Source: an uncultured Lachnobacterium sp.
Lineage (GTDB): Bacteria; Bacillota; Clostridia; Lachnospirales; Lachnospiraceae
DNA: 64,000 nt
Assembly: GCA_900550545.1 (NCBI GenBank)
Contig: URSS01000008.1
Location: 1-64,000, forward strand
Direction of reading: 5' to 3'
Within the stretch, counting starts at the first letter, position 1. The number at the start of each line of letters is the position of its first letter. Both the position numbers and the translations under genes were made by a program. This document shows positions 17,351 to 26,169 of this stretch, piece after piece. The notes under the pieces were generated by a model. The model saw only the letters and a program-made list of their open reading frames with translations. It ran no database searches and was not told the DNA's origin.

Positions 17351-17824
17351 ATGGAATTATATCATGCAAGCAAAGAAATTGTAAAATATCCAGAAATACG
17401 AAAAGCGAAATATACCAAAGATTTTTCATGGGGATTTTATTGTACAAATAATATGGAACAGGCTGTCAGATGGGCGAACCGTGGAACTGGGACTCCGGTG
17501 ATAAATTATTATGATTATAAACCAAATGAAAATTTAAAAATTCTGAAATTTGCGGAAATATCAGATGAATGGCTGGATTTCATTGCAGAATGCAGAAACG
17601 GAAAAACACATACTTATGATATTGTAGAAGGTCCTATGGCGAATGACACCGTCTGGAATTATGTGAATGATTATCTGACAGGGCGAATTAATAGGAAACA
17701 GTTCTGGGCATTAGCTGAATTTAAGTATCCAACGCATCAAATTAGTTTTCACACATTATCTGCACTTGATTGTCTGACATATAGGAAAAGCGAGGTAGTT
17801 TATGACAGCAAAGGAACAAAATGA
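17351..17824 (+). CDS. DUF3990 protein, ADP-ribosyltransferase-like (putative toxin)
   Basis: 157 residues. The pattern LYHAS, then DFSWGFYCT, then EQAVRWA, and a C-terminal QISFHTLSALDCLTY is that of DUF3990, a family with an ADP-ribosyltransferase-like fold (H in YHAS, Y in GFYCT). Members are commonly found beside small DUF3791 proteins and are suspected toxins; the activity of this one is inferred. It has its own TATAAT promoter and overlaps the next gene by 23 bp, the tight coupling usual for toxin-antitoxin pairs. AGGTAA is a weak ribosome site. Confidence 0.7.
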   Translation: MELYHASKEIVKYPEIRKAKYTKDFSWGFYCTNNMEQAVRWANRGTGTPVINYYDYKPNENLKILKFAEISDEWLDFIAECRNGKTHTYDIVEGPMANDTVWNYVNDYLTGRINRKQFWALAEFKYPTHQISFHTLSALDCLTYRKSEVVYDSKGTK

Positions 17825-18245
17825 TTATTTTTATGTGTGCGCTTTAATTGAATATATCGCAAGGGAAACACATAATCACAGAGGAGATATCGTAAAAGCG
17901 ATTGGCCGGAAGGGAATCGAAAAGCTGTTATATGATGCGGAAGTGAATCATTGTCTTAGTTTTGAACAGGTAAGTGACGAGGTAATTTCTTATTATAAGA
18001 TAACAAATGGCGAGTTTGATACCATATCGGATTGCAAGTATCCGGTTCCAAGCTATCTTGATATTGGAAAATTATATAGTATAATGATAGAGGATTGTGC
18101 AGCACCCGGGGAAGAAGTACAGGAGTTGATAAATATTTTTTCATCTTTTATCAGCGATGAGATTTCCAGGTTTCAGACCGATTTGTATTATCAGAATCCC
18201 GATTATATCGAGTGCTCATACCGGGAAGGAAAACTATTAGATTAA
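17802..18245 (+). CDS. DUF3791-like partner of the DUF3990 protein (putative antitoxin)
   Basis: 147 residues, acidic. The N-terminal part (FYVCALIEYIARE, then IVKAIGRKGIEKLLYDAEV and VSDEVISYY) resembles the small DUF3791 proteins found next to DUF3990. The remaining 70 or so residues are an extension I do not recognise. Its start lies inside the DUF3990 gene. By position it would be the antidote or targeting partner, but no experiment or search backs this here. Confidence 0.5.
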   Translation: MTAKEQNDYFYVCALIEYIARETHNHRGDIVKAIGRKGIEKLLYDAEVNHCLSFEQVSDEVISYYKITNGEFDTISDCKYPVPSYLDIGKLYSIMIEDCAAPGEEVQELINIFSSFISDEISRFQTDLYYQNPDYIECSYREGKLLD

Positions 18246-18257
18246 GGAGCAGATGGT

Positions 18258-18560
18258 ATGGTAAAACACATTATTTTATGGACATTAAAGGACGAGTACA
18301 CAGAGGCACAGAAAGCAGAAATCCGTGCCGGCATCAAAGAAGGGTTAGAAGGACTAAAAGGACAGATTCCGGGTATGACGGATATATCCGTCCGGACGGA
18401 GTATCTTCCAAGTTCTACGGTCGATGTTATGCTGGATACCACATTTGAAAATGCAGAGGCGCTTGCTGCATATGCAAAACATCCGAAGCATGTGGCCGTG
18501 GCAGATACCAAAGTAAGACCATATACTGCAAACCGCGCATGCATGGACTTTGAAGTCTGA
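18258..18560 (+). CDS. Dabb (stress-responsive alpha/beta barrel) domain protein
   Basis: 100 residues covering one ferredoxin-like Dabb domain. It shows the family start VKHIILWTLKDEYTEAQK, the central strand DISVRTEYL and the AAYAKHPKHVAV motif. These small dimeric proteins are of mostly unknown function in bacteria. AAGGAG precedes the ATG. It lies 12 bp after the DUF3791-like gene, so may share its transcript, and is followed by a terminator. Confidence 0.85.
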   Translation: MVKHIILWTLKDEYTEAQKAEIRAGIKEGLEGLKGQIPGMTDISVRTEYLPSSTVDVMLDTTFENAEALAAYAKHPKHVAVADTKVRPYTANRACMDFEV

Positions 18561-18566
18561 GTGATT

Positions 18567-18616
18567 TTAAAAAGCTGTTACATGTTCTGGGCAAACCAGA
18601 TGTGTACAGCTTTTTT
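18567..18616 (+). terminator. Terminator after the Dabb gene
   Basis: AAAAAGCTGT pairs with ACAGCTTTTTT, with an inner CTGG/CCAG stem, and the T-run closes the element. Confidence 0.75.
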
Positions 18617-18674
18617 GTGCGTAAAAGCAGTAATGAAAAGATAAAAGGGAAATTTACATGAGGAGGAAATGAAA

Positions 18675-20312
18675 ATGTTCGCATGCAAAAACTGCGGCGG
18701 AAATGTGATATATGATATTGCATCCGGTCAGCTTGCCTGTACATACTGTCACACGCTTTTTGATCCGTATGCATATGAGGAGAAAACGACAGATGCAGAA
18801 ATACAAAAGGATTTTGAGGCAACGATTTTTACCTGCCCGCAATGCGGAGGCGAAATCTTAAGCACCGATGATACGGCAGCAGGATTCTGCAGTTTCTGTG
18901 GAGCATCCACAGTGCTGTACAGCCGCATTGAAAAAGAACACCGGCCGGCTTATATTATTCCGTTTACGAAAACGAAAGAGGATTGTAAAAAGGCTTATGG
19001 AAAGCTTATGAAAAAGTCGATTTTTGCACCGAAGGAATTGAAAGATCCGAAGTATATCGACGGATTCCGGGGCATTTATATGCCATACTGGACCTACTAT
19101 GTGGAGCAGAAGACACCGATTTCCATTGATGCGCAGAAATCACACCGAAGAGGTGACTACATCATCACGGTTCACAGTAAATTAAATGGAAATCTTGACG
19201 CATACTATAAGGGACTGTCGTATGATGCATCCTCGTCTTTTGAGGATAATCTTAGCGAAATGCTTGCACCTTACGACGTAAAACATATGAAACGGTTTAC
19301 GCCTGCATTTTTAAGCGGTTTTTATGCAGACACAGCGGATCTGCCGGCATCGGTATATCAGGATGATGCCATACAGCTCGCATATGAAAATACAATCAAT
19401 GAAATTAGTTCGGTTCCGGAGTTCGCTGGTTATACGACGACGGGGACTGCAAGTCAGTCACCGGAAAGCCTTGGAACTACCGTAAAAGCAACCGATTATT
19501 CGATGTTTCCGGTGTGGTTTCTGTCCTATCGGAACAAAGACCGTGTGTCCTATGCGACGGTAAACGGACAGACCGGAAAAGTCGTAGCGGATGTCCCGGT
19601 TTCTGTCGGTAAATTTATGCTGGGATCACTGCTTGTCGCAATTCCTGTATACATCATACTCTGTATGCTTACGGTGCTTACACCGGGCTGGACACTTACA
19701 CTTGTAGGTGTGCTTGCATTGATTGCCAATTTTATCTATTCAGGAGAACTTGCAAAGGTTGCAGTTCAGGAGGCGAGCGAGGAAGACAAAGGAAAGATAG
19801 CGAAAGAAAATCCGGAAGCACTGATTGCATTTAACAATAAAAGAAGTGCACATGCAGCGGCAAAACTGGCAAAGAAACTCAAAAAAGAGACGCATACCTC
19901 TAATGCAGCAGGTGTGGTTATGCTCATTTTCTTATTGTTCTATATGCTGATTGAATTTTTTTCGATTGGTCTGTTAACGCTCAGCTTTAGCAATGTGGAT
20001 GGAAGTAGAATTTTATGGACGGTCGTTACGATCGCATCATTTGTTTTTTTGATAAAATCATTTACACGTTTTGATCGTCTGCCCGGACACAAAGGTTTGT
20101 TCGGACTGATCTTTAACATGGTTTCACTTATCTTTGCAAGTATTGTGGTATTTGCGCAGCCGGTATCCGACTGGTGGTATTATGGTGCAGCGTTTGCTGT
20201 TGTGGCATCCGTTTTAGAGACTCTGATAGATGTCATACTGGCATACAATGTACTTTCTACCAGAAAACTTCCACAGTTTGCAACACATACAGGAGGTGAT
20301 GACCGTGCATAA
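18675..20312 (+). CDS. Zinc-ribbon membrane protein
   Basis: 545 residues if started at ATG 18675, 8 bp after AGGAGG; the ATG at 18669 is only 2 bp from that site. Two zinc ribbons lie near the N terminus (CKNCGG with CTYCH, CPQCGG with CSFCG). A long soluble region follows (PYWTYYVEQ), then about six hydrophobic segments in the last 250 residues. It is coupled to the TPM-domain gene, whose start lies inside its last codons. Proteins of this kind are annotated as TFIIB-type zinc-ribbon membrane proteins; function unknown. Confidence 0.75.
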   Translation: MFACKNCGGNVIYDIASGQLACTYCHTLFDPYAYEEKTTDAEIQKDFEATIFTCPQCGGEILSTDDTAAGFCSFCGASTVLYSRIEKEHRPAYIIPFTKTKEDCKKAYGKLMKKSIFAPKELKDPKYIDGFRGIYMPYWTYYVEQKTPISIDAQKSHRRGDYIITVHSKLNGNLDAYYKGLSYDASSSFEDNLSEMLAPYDVKHMKRFTPAFLSGFYADTADLPASVYQDDAIQLAYENTINEISSVPEFAGYTTTGTASQSPESLGTTVKATDYSMFPVWFLSYRNKDRVSYATVNGQTGKVVADVPVSVGKFMLGSLLVAIPVYIILCMLTVLTPGWTLTLVGVLALIANFIYSGELAKVAVQEASEEDKGKIAKENPEALIAFNNKRSAHAAAKLAKKLKKETHTSNAAGVVMLIFLLFYMLIEFFSIGLLTLSFSNVDGSRILWTVVTIASFVFLIKSFTRFDRLPGHKGLFGLIFNMVSLIFASIVVFAQPVSDWWYYGAAFAVVASVLETLIDVILAYNVLSTRKLPQFATHTGGDDRA

Positions 20313-21114
20313 AATAAAACAGATTGTTACAAAAATGGCAGCTTTTGTTCTGGTGCTTGCCGTTCTGTTGTCATCCGGATTGTTTGCAGCGACGGAGGTT
20401 TTTGCTGCGCAGAGTGATACGAACGAAGAGAGTGGATACCGCTATGTCCTGGATGATGACGCAGGGTTTATTGAAGATAATAAAGAAATATTAAATCTGA
20501 TGAAAGAGATTACGCAGTATTGTAATGCTGCTGTGGTTACAACAACATCTCATTCGTATCGCAGTACAGAAAGCTATGCAGTGGCTACGTTTGAATCGTA
20601 TTTTGGCGATGGCGCAGATGGTGTGGTCTTTGTCATTGACCGTGATCTCAACGAAATTTATCTGGCATCCGAGGGCAGCACGCGAAGGATATTATCCAAT
20701 GCAAAATGCAGGACTATCTGTGATAATACCTATATTTATGCGACAGAGGGACATAATTATGATTATGATACCTGTTGCAAAGAAACATTGACACAGGTAA
20801 ATACTCTGCTTTCGGGTGGTCATATCACACAGCCGATGCGTTATATATCCAGCATTTTCATTGCGCTTGCCATTGGAATGATCCTTTGCTTTTTATATGT
20901 ATTTAAAGTTTCAAAAAGCAGAAAAGCAACTTCCCGGGAGTTATTTAATGCAGCGTTCACAAACGTGCAGGTGCACAACCCAAGTGTCCATTATGTAGGA
21001 GAGACAAAGAGATACAGCCCGCAAAGTTCCGGCAGCGGAGGTGGCGGTCATAGCAGTCACCACAGTGGTGGAGGCCACAGTGGCGGTCACAGTGGCGGAG
21101 GACATCACATTTAA
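20305..21114 (+). CDS. TPM-domain membrane protein with His/Gly/Ser tail
   Basis: 269 residues from GTG 20305, which lies 8 bp after AGGAGG; the ATG at 20299 is too close to that site. A signal peptide (about 1-35, ending VFAAQ) is followed by a TPM-type domain (YVLDDDAGFI, GADGVVFVIDRDLNEIYLAS) with four cysteines in the loop near NAKCRTICD. One membrane helix (FIALAIGMILCFLYVF) follows, then a cytoplasmic stretch ending in alternating His, Gly and Ser. The tail could bind metal. Functionally paired with the preceding zinc-ribbon protein. Confidence 0.75.
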   Translation: MHKIKQIVTKMAAFVLVLAVLLSSGLFAATEVFAAQSDTNEESGYRYVLDDDAGFIEDNKEILNLMKEITQYCNAAVVTTTSHSYRSTESYAVATFESYFGDGADGVVFVIDRDLNEIYLASEGSTRRILSNAKCRTICDNTYIYATEGHNYDYDTCCKETLTQVNTLLSGGHITQPMRYISSIFIALAIGMILCFLYVFKVSKSRKATSRELFNAAFTNVQVHNPSVHYVGETKRYSPQSSGSGGGGHSSHHSGGGHSGGHSGGGHHI

Positions 21115-21192
21115 GGCGCAATCGTTGTTGGTCATACTTCTGTGAACAGTAATTGTTTTGTGAGAACGTGTGGAAATTGATATAAAAAATAC

Positions 21193-21223
21193 TTGACGTG
21201 AAGTCAACTTTAGGTTGTATTAT
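21193..21223 (+). promoter_or_regulatory. MerR-type promoter with 19-bp spacer
   Basis: TTGACG (21193-21198) and TATTAT (21218-21223) are 19 bp apart instead of 17. The region holds the dyad TTGAC-GTGAA-GTCAA and continues CTTTAGG, the layout of MerR/NmlR-family operators, where the activator untwists the long spacer. No MerR gene is visible in the window. Confidence 0.7.
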
Positions 21224-21254
21224 AGGAAAAAAACAAATAACAGGAGGTTTTTTT

Positions 21255-23009
21255 GTGTATTTAGAGAAGATTCAAGGACCAGAAGACGTAAAGAAATTAA
21301 ATGTAAACGAGATGCAGGAACTTGCTGTTGAAATGCGTAAGGCATTACTTACCAAGTTAAGCAAACATGGCGGCCATTTCGGACCAAACTTCGGAATGGT
21401 CGAGGCAACGATTGCAATGCATTATGTATTTGATTCTCCGAAGGACAAGATCGTATATGATGTTTCCCACCAGTCTTACCCGCACAAAATGCTTACAGGA
21501 AGAAAGGATGCATTCCTTTATGAGGAGCATTATGATGACGTCAGCGGATACAGCGAGCCGGACGAGAGCGCACATGATCACTTTATCATCGGTCATACAT
21601 CGACATCCGTCAGCCTTGCATGCGGTCTTGCAAAGGGCAGAGACTTATGCGGTGGCAAAGAAAATGTGATTGCAGTTATCGGTGACGGCTCCTTAAGTGG
21701 TGGTGAGGCTTTGGAAGGTCTCGATTATGCATCAGAGTTAAAAAGCAATCTGATCATTGTGATCAATGACAACGATATGTCCATCGCAGAGAACCATGGT
21801 GGTCTGTATCAGAATTTAAAACTTCTTCGTGATACTGACGGTAAGGCAGAGTGCAATCTGTTCAAAGCGATGGGACTTGACTATGTATTCGTGAAAGATG
21901 GAAATGATATTCAGCAGCTCATTGATGCGTTTACGCAGGTAAAGGATTCTACAATACCTGTCGCAGTGCATATCTGTACACAGAAGGGAAAAGGGTACGC
22001 CCTGGCAGAGGAGCACAAGGAGCAGTGGCATTACTGTGCACCATTCAACATCGAAACCGGAGAGAGCCTGTATCCGATGGGCGGCGAGGATTATTCCAGT
22101 GTGACAGTCGATTATCTTTTAAAGAAGATGAAAGAAGATCCGAAAGTGGTTGCGATTACTTCTGCGACACCGACCGTTATGGGATTTACCGAGGACAAGC
22201 GTAAAGAGGCCGGAAGCCAGTTCGTTGATGTTGGTATCGCCGAAGAGACAGCGGTAGCGCTTGCTTCCGGTATTGCAAAGAATGGCGGAAAGCCGGTATA
22301 TGGTGTGTACTCTAGTTTTGTGCAGAGAACCTATGATCAGTTATCCCAGGATCTGTGCATAAACAATAATGCAGCAACAATCGTTGTCTATGCCGGAACT
22401 GTTTTTGGAATGAACGATGTCACACACCTTGGTCTGTATGATATTTCCATGATGGCAAATATTCCAAATCTTGTAGGCATCGCGCCTACTACAAAGCAGG
22501 AATATCTTGCAATGTTAGACTGGAGTATTGAGCAGAATGCATATCCGGTCTGCATCCGTATTCCTGGTGGTGCTATGGAAGAGGGTGAAGCAGTTACAAA
22601 AGATTACAGCAAGCTGAATACATATGAGATGCTCCAGAAGGGAAGCCGTGTGGCAATTGTTGCACTTGGTACGTTCCTTGGACTTGGAAAAGAAGTTGCA
22701 GCGAATCTGGAGAAAAAGACAGGCACTGTGGCAACTGTGATTAATCCGGTATATTTTACAGGCATCGATACAGGAATGCTGGAGTCTTTAAAGGCAGACC
22801 ATGATGTAGTGATTACCATTGAGGATGGCATTCTCGATGGTGGATTCGGAGAAAAGATTACACGCTTCTACGGAAATTCCAATATGAAAGTATTGAACTT
22901 CGGTTTGAAGAAAGAATTCCTTGATCGCTATGATGTGCAGGAAGTATTGACAGACAATCATCTGACAAAGGATCAGATGGTTGCAGATATCACTGAGTTA
23001 CTCGCATAG
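21255..23009 (+). CDS. 1-deoxy-D-xylulose-5-phosphate synthase-like enzyme
   Basis: 584 residues from GTG 21255, 7 bp after AGGAGG. It has the DXS order: LEKIQGPEDVKKLN, DVSHQSYPHKMLTGR, TPP motif GDGSLSGGEALEG with NDNDMSI, the catalytic-glutamate region DVGIAEETAVALASG, YSSFVQRTYDQLSQD, and a C-terminal transketolase domain (DGILDGGFGEKI). It is shorter than typical DXS (about 620) and departs from it at places usually constant: HFGPNFG instead of HLASNLG, and AEETA instead of AEQHA. It may be a DXS paralogue with changed substrate. The MerR-type promoter suggests inducible expression, unlike a housekeeping isoprenoid enzyme. Confidence 0.75.
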   Translation: MYLEKIQGPEDVKKLNVNEMQELAVEMRKALLTKLSKHGGHFGPNFGMVEATIAMHYVFDSPKDKIVYDVSHQSYPHKMLTGRKDAFLYEEHYDDVSGYSEPDESAHDHFIIGHTSTSVSLACGLAKGRDLCGGKENVIAVIGDGSLSGGEALEGLDYASELKSNLIIVINDNDMSIAENHGGLYQNLKLLRDTDGKAECNLFKAMGLDYVFVKDGNDIQQLIDAFTQVKDSTIPVAVHICTQKGKGYALAEEHKEQWHYCAPFNIETGESLYPMGGEDYSSVTVDYLLKKMKEDPKVVAITSATPTVMGFTEDKRKEAGSQFVDVGIAEETAVALASGIAKNGGKPVYGVYSSFVQRTYDQLSQDLCINNNAATIVVYAGTVFGMNDVTHLGLYDISMMANIPNLVGIAPTTKQEYLAMLDWSIEQNAYPVCIRIPGGAMEEGEAVTKDYSKLNTYEMLQKGSRVAIVALGTFLGLGKEVAANLEKKTGTVATVINPVYFTGIDTGMLESLKADHDVVITIEDGILDGGFGEKITRFYGNSNMKVLNFGLKKEFLDRYDVQEVLTDNHLTKDQMVADITELLA

Positions 23010-23065
23010 TTTTCCGGCAAATGATATACTAACGATAAGAAAAAATTTCGGAATGAGGAATACGG

Positions 23066-23923
23066 ATGGAACATTATGATATTGCGATTATAGGAACCGG
23101 CCCGGCGGGGCTTTCTGCGGCACTGACTGCAAAAATCCGCAACAAGAAAATACTGTTACTGGGATCTGCCGGGTTGAGTGAAAAGGTAGAAAAAGCACAT
23201 ACGGTGCAGAACTATCTGGGGCTTCCGGCAGTGAGCGGCACTGATATGCAGCAGGCTTTTTTGCAGCATATCAGGCAGATGGATATTACCATTACGGAGA
23301 AAAAGGTCAACACGATTTATCCGATGGGAGATTTCTTTGGTATTCAGATGGGCATGGAGATGGCACAGGCAGATACCGTTATTCTGGCAACCGGTGTGAC
23401 GGCGGACAAGCCATATCCGGGCGAGAATGAATTACTCGGAAAGGGTGTCAGCTACTGTGCGACATGCGATGCACCGTTGTATCGGGGACGCACAGTGGCG
23501 GTCATCGGTTTCGGACCAAAAGAAGAGGAAGAAGCAGCATTTCTGGCAGAAGTGGCAGAAAAAGTATATTATTTCCCTATGTACAAAGGTGGCATACATG
23601 CCGATGTCACAGTAATCAGAGAAAAGCCGGAGGCGATTCTTGGCGAAGAAAAGGTACAGAGTGTCCGGACGGCATCACAGGAATATCCTGTGGATGGCGT
23701 GTTTGTCCTGAGGGAGAGTATTTTACCGGAACATCTGCTGAAAGGATTGCAGTTAGAAGGCAACCGTGTGGTGGTCAACCTGAATATGGAGACGAATATT
23801 CCCGGATGTTTTGCCTGCGGGGATCTCGTGGGAAAACCGTATCAGTATATCAAAGCAGCGGGACAGGGAAACGTTGCTGCACTTTCCGCAGTGGAGTACC
23901 TTGCCCGAAAGAAAAATTCATAA
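23066..23923 (+). CDS. Thioredoxin reductase-like flavoprotein lacking NADPH motifs
   Basis: 285 residues. The FAD motif GTGPAGLSAAL, the redox pair CATC and the C-terminal FAD segment CFACGDLVGKPYQYIKAAGQG are those of low-Mr thioredoxin reductase. The pyridine-nucleotide site is not: GGGDSAxEE is replaced by GFGPKEEEEA, and the HRRxxxR motif that holds the NADPH 2'-phosphate by FPMYKGG. Ferredoxin-dependent flavin thioredoxin reductases of Clostridium have lost the same motifs, so electrons may come from ferredoxin. The TrxB at 40033 keeps both motifs. Confidence 0.75.
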   Translation: MEHYDIAIIGTGPAGLSAALTAKIRNKKILLLGSAGLSEKVEKAHTVQNYLGLPAVSGTDMQQAFLQHIRQMDITITEKKVNTIYPMGDFFGIQMGMEMAQADTVILATGVTADKPYPGENELLGKGVSYCATCDAPLYRGRTVAVIGFGPKEEEEAAFLAEVAEKVYYFPMYKGGIHADVTVIREKPEAILGEEKVQSVRTASQEYPVDGVFVLRESILPEHLLKGLQLEGNRVVVNLNMETNIPGCFACGDLVGKPYQYIKAAGQGNVAALSAVEYLARKKNS

Positions 23924-23936
23924 TAACCTGTCTATG

Positions 23937-23978
23937 CAGATGCTTGTGAACATAAGATCGCAGGCATCTGTATTTTTT
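23937..23978 (+). terminator. Terminator after the flavoprotein gene
   Basis: CAGATGC (23937-23943) pairs with GCATCTG (23964-23970), followed by TATTTTTT. Confidence 0.7.
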
Positions 23979-24080
23979 CAATTTTATTTCAAGTATACAG
24001 CGATAAATTTATCGATAAAAAGCCTGTTTTTTCCAGGAATTCTCAAATACATCAACACTTTAATCTGACAAATTCATATA

Positions 24081-24110
24081 AAACCTATTGACATGATAGG
24101 AATTAAGGGA
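24081..24110. promoter_or_regulatory. Candidate sulfur-regulator site at the cysK promoter
   Basis: This 30-bp segment matches 35559-35588 upstream of metY at 22 of 30 positions. It contains the dyad CCTAT-N7-ATAGG and ends GAATTAAGGGA. Here it covers the -35 element and most of the spacer, where a repressor would exclude polymerase. A CymR-like Rrf2 protein (encoded at 40959) is the natural candidate. Confidence 0.6.
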
Positions 24111-24116
24111 TATGAT
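24088..24116 (+). promoter_or_regulatory. Promoter of the cysK-sulfate operon
   Basis: Consensus TTGACA (24088-24093), 17-bp spacer, TATGAT (24111-24116). Confidence 0.85.
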
Positions 24117-24168
24117 AAGCAAAGATTCATTGATAAAGACAATATTCAGGTTCAAAAGGAGCTGAAAA

Positions 24169-25095
24169 ATGGAAAAGATTGCAAAACAATTGACGGAGCT
24201 TATTGGACATACACCGCTGCTGGAATTATCCAATTATGAAAAAGAGAATGCGCTGGATGCGCAGGTTGTTGCAAAACTGGAATATTTTAATCCACTTGGA
24301 AGTGTGAAGGATCGTGTGGCATATGCCATGATCGAGCAGGGAATCAAAGACGGAAAGATTAATAAAGACACCGTGATCATTGAGCCGACCAGTGGAAATA
24401 CAGGAATTGGTCTCGCTTTTGTAACAGCGGCAAAGGGACTGCACCTGATTCTGACGATGCCGGATACGATGAGCATGGAGCGCAGAAAAATCGTTCGTGC
24501 GCTTGGTGCCCAGATCGTTCTGACACAGGGACGCGCAGGAATGCGGGGAGCAATCGAGAAGGCGGCGCAGTTAAAAGAAGAGTACGGAAACGCATTCATT
24601 CCGCAGCAGTTCGAAAATGAAGCGAACCCGGCAATCCATAAAAAGACGACGGCACAGGAAATCTGGGAAGACACTGATGGAAATGTGGATATCTTTGTTG
24701 CATCGGTGGGAACCGGTGGAACACTTACCGGAACCGGAGAAGGCTTGCGGGAGCACAATCCGGATGTAAAGATTGTAGCTGTGGAGCCGGCAACTTCTGC
24801 AGTGTTATCCGGGGAAAAGCCGGGACCGCATAAGATTCAGGGAATTGGCGCCGGTTTCATTCCAAAAGTCATGGATATGAGTCTGGTAGATGAAATTGTC
24901 AAGGTAGACAATGATGTCGCTTTTTCCACCGCACGGGCGGTCGCAAAGACAGACGGTCTGCTGGTTGGCATTTCTTCCGGAGCTGCACTTTATGCGGCAA
25001 CAGAACTTGCCAGACGGCCGGAGAACAAGGGCAAACGCATTGTGGTTCTTCTTCCGGATACCGGAGAGCGTTACCTCTCCACAGAACTGTTTTAA
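24169..25095 (+). CDS. cysK: Cysteine synthase A (O-acetylserine sulfhydrylase)
   Basis: 308-residue PLP enzyme that makes cysteine from O-acetylserine and sulfide. Visible are the Schiff-base lysine in NPLGSVKDRVA, the substrate loop EPTSGNTGIGLAF, the phosphate-binding GTGGTLTGTGEGL and the C-terminal PDTGERYLST. Length is typical. It leads an operon continuing into the sulfate transporter, APS reductase and ATP sulfurylase genes. CysE, its partner enzyme, is at 57525. AAAGGAG precedes the ATG. Confidence 0.95.
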   Translation: MEKIAKQLTELIGHTPLLELSNYEKENALDAQVVAKLEYFNPLGSVKDRVAYAMIEQGIKDGKINKDTVIIEPTSGNTGIGLAFVTAAKGLHLILTMPDTMSMERRKIVRALGAQIVLTQGRAGMRGAIEKAAQLKEEYGNAFIPQQFENEANPAIHKKTTAQEIWEDTDGNVDIFVASVGTGGTLTGTGEGLREHNPDVKIVAVEPATSAVLSGEKPGPHKIQGIGAGFIPKVMDMSLVDEIVKVDNDVAFSTARAVAKTDGLLVGISSGAALYAATELARRPENKGKRIVVLLPDTGERYLSTELF

Positions 25096-25128
25096 AAACA
25101 AATGGCAGATGCAAAGGAAAGGCTGGAT

Positions 25129-26169
25129 ATGAGACAGATCAAAAAGCACAACCGTGCAGGAAAAAAGAAAAACAGAATATCGTTGATCGCCTGTATGCTT
25201 GTACTGGTATTTCTGATGACCGGATGTGGAAAAAATTCGGACGGCGTGACAAGAATTACGAATGTGTCTTATGATCCGACGCGTGAATTTTACGAAGTTT
25301 ACAATCCTTTGTTTGAAAAATATTACGAGGACACTTATGGAAAGAAAGTAGAAGTCATCCAATCACATGGAGGTTCCGGTGCACAGGCGAGATCTGTTGT
25401 GGAAGGATGTAATGCCGATGTGGTAACCCTCGCACTGGAGCATGATATTACGCTGATCGAACAGACAGGACTGATCGACAAAGGATGGCAGAAAGAATTC
25501 GATAAAGATTCTGCCCCATATACTTCAACGATTGTTTTTCTTGTCCGTAAGGGAAATCCGAAAAACATCCGCGACTGGGATGATCTTATTCAGAAAAATG
25601 TAGAAGTCATTACACCGGATCCAAAGAGCAGTGGTGGAGCCTGCTGGAATTTTCTTGCCGCTTTGTCCTATGCAAAGGAACATTATGCAGAGGAAGCGCA
25701 GCAGAAAGAATTCATGCGAAAGCTGTATCAGCAGGTGTCCGTTATGGATTCCGGGGCAAGAGGTTCTACGACAACCTTCGTGGAAAACAAAAAGGGAGAT
25801 GTTCTCATTGCCTGGGAAAATGAAGCAATCGCATCGATGAAAAGTTACCCGGGAGAATATGAGCTGATCAATCCTTCCGTGAGCATTCTGGCACAGCCGA
25901 GTGTGGCGATTGTAGATGACAATGCCAACGACAATGGTACCCAGGAAGTCAGCCGGGAATACCTTTCTTATCTGTATACAGAAAAAGCGCAGCGTCTGGC
26001 AGCCGAGTACGGCTACCGGCCAAGCGATGAAACAATATTAAAAGAGTATGGCGATACATTTGATTTAAACATCCGGCTGTATACGATCAAAGATTACGGC
26101 GGATGGGACAATGCCTACAAGATGTATTTTGACGATGGAGCAATGTTTGATGAAATCTACGACTTCTAA
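25129..26169 (+). CDS. sbp: Sulfate-binding lipoprotein of the ABC transporter
   Basis: 346 residues from ATG 25129, with AAGGAAAGG 6 bp upstream; the earlier ATG at 25102 has no ribosome site. A basic N terminus and hydrophobic stretch end in the lipobox LMTGC, so it is a membrane-anchored lipoprotein. The body follows sulfate/thiosulfate-binding proteins: SYDPTREFYEVYNPLF, SHGGSGAQARSV, DPKSSGGACWNFLAAL, GARGSTTTF and AWENEA. It delivers sulfate to the CysTWA complex encoded next, and overlaps cysT. Confidence 0.93.
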   Translation: MRQIKKHNRAGKKKNRISLIACMLVLVFLMTGCGKNSDGVTRITNVSYDPTREFYEVYNPLFEKYYEDTYGKKVEVIQSHGGSGAQARSVVEGCNADVVTLALEHDITLIEQTGLIDKGWQKEFDKDSAPYTSTIVFLVRKGNPKNIRDWDDLIQKNVEVITPDPKSSGGACWNFLAALSYAKEHYAEEAQQKEFMRKLYQQVSVMDSGARGSTTTFVENKKGDVLIAWENEAIASMKSYPGEYELINPSVSILAQPSVAIVDDNANDNGTQEVSREYLSYLYTEKAQRLAAEYGYRPSDETILKEYGDTFDLNIRLYTIKDYGGWDNAYKMYFDDGAMFDEIYDF

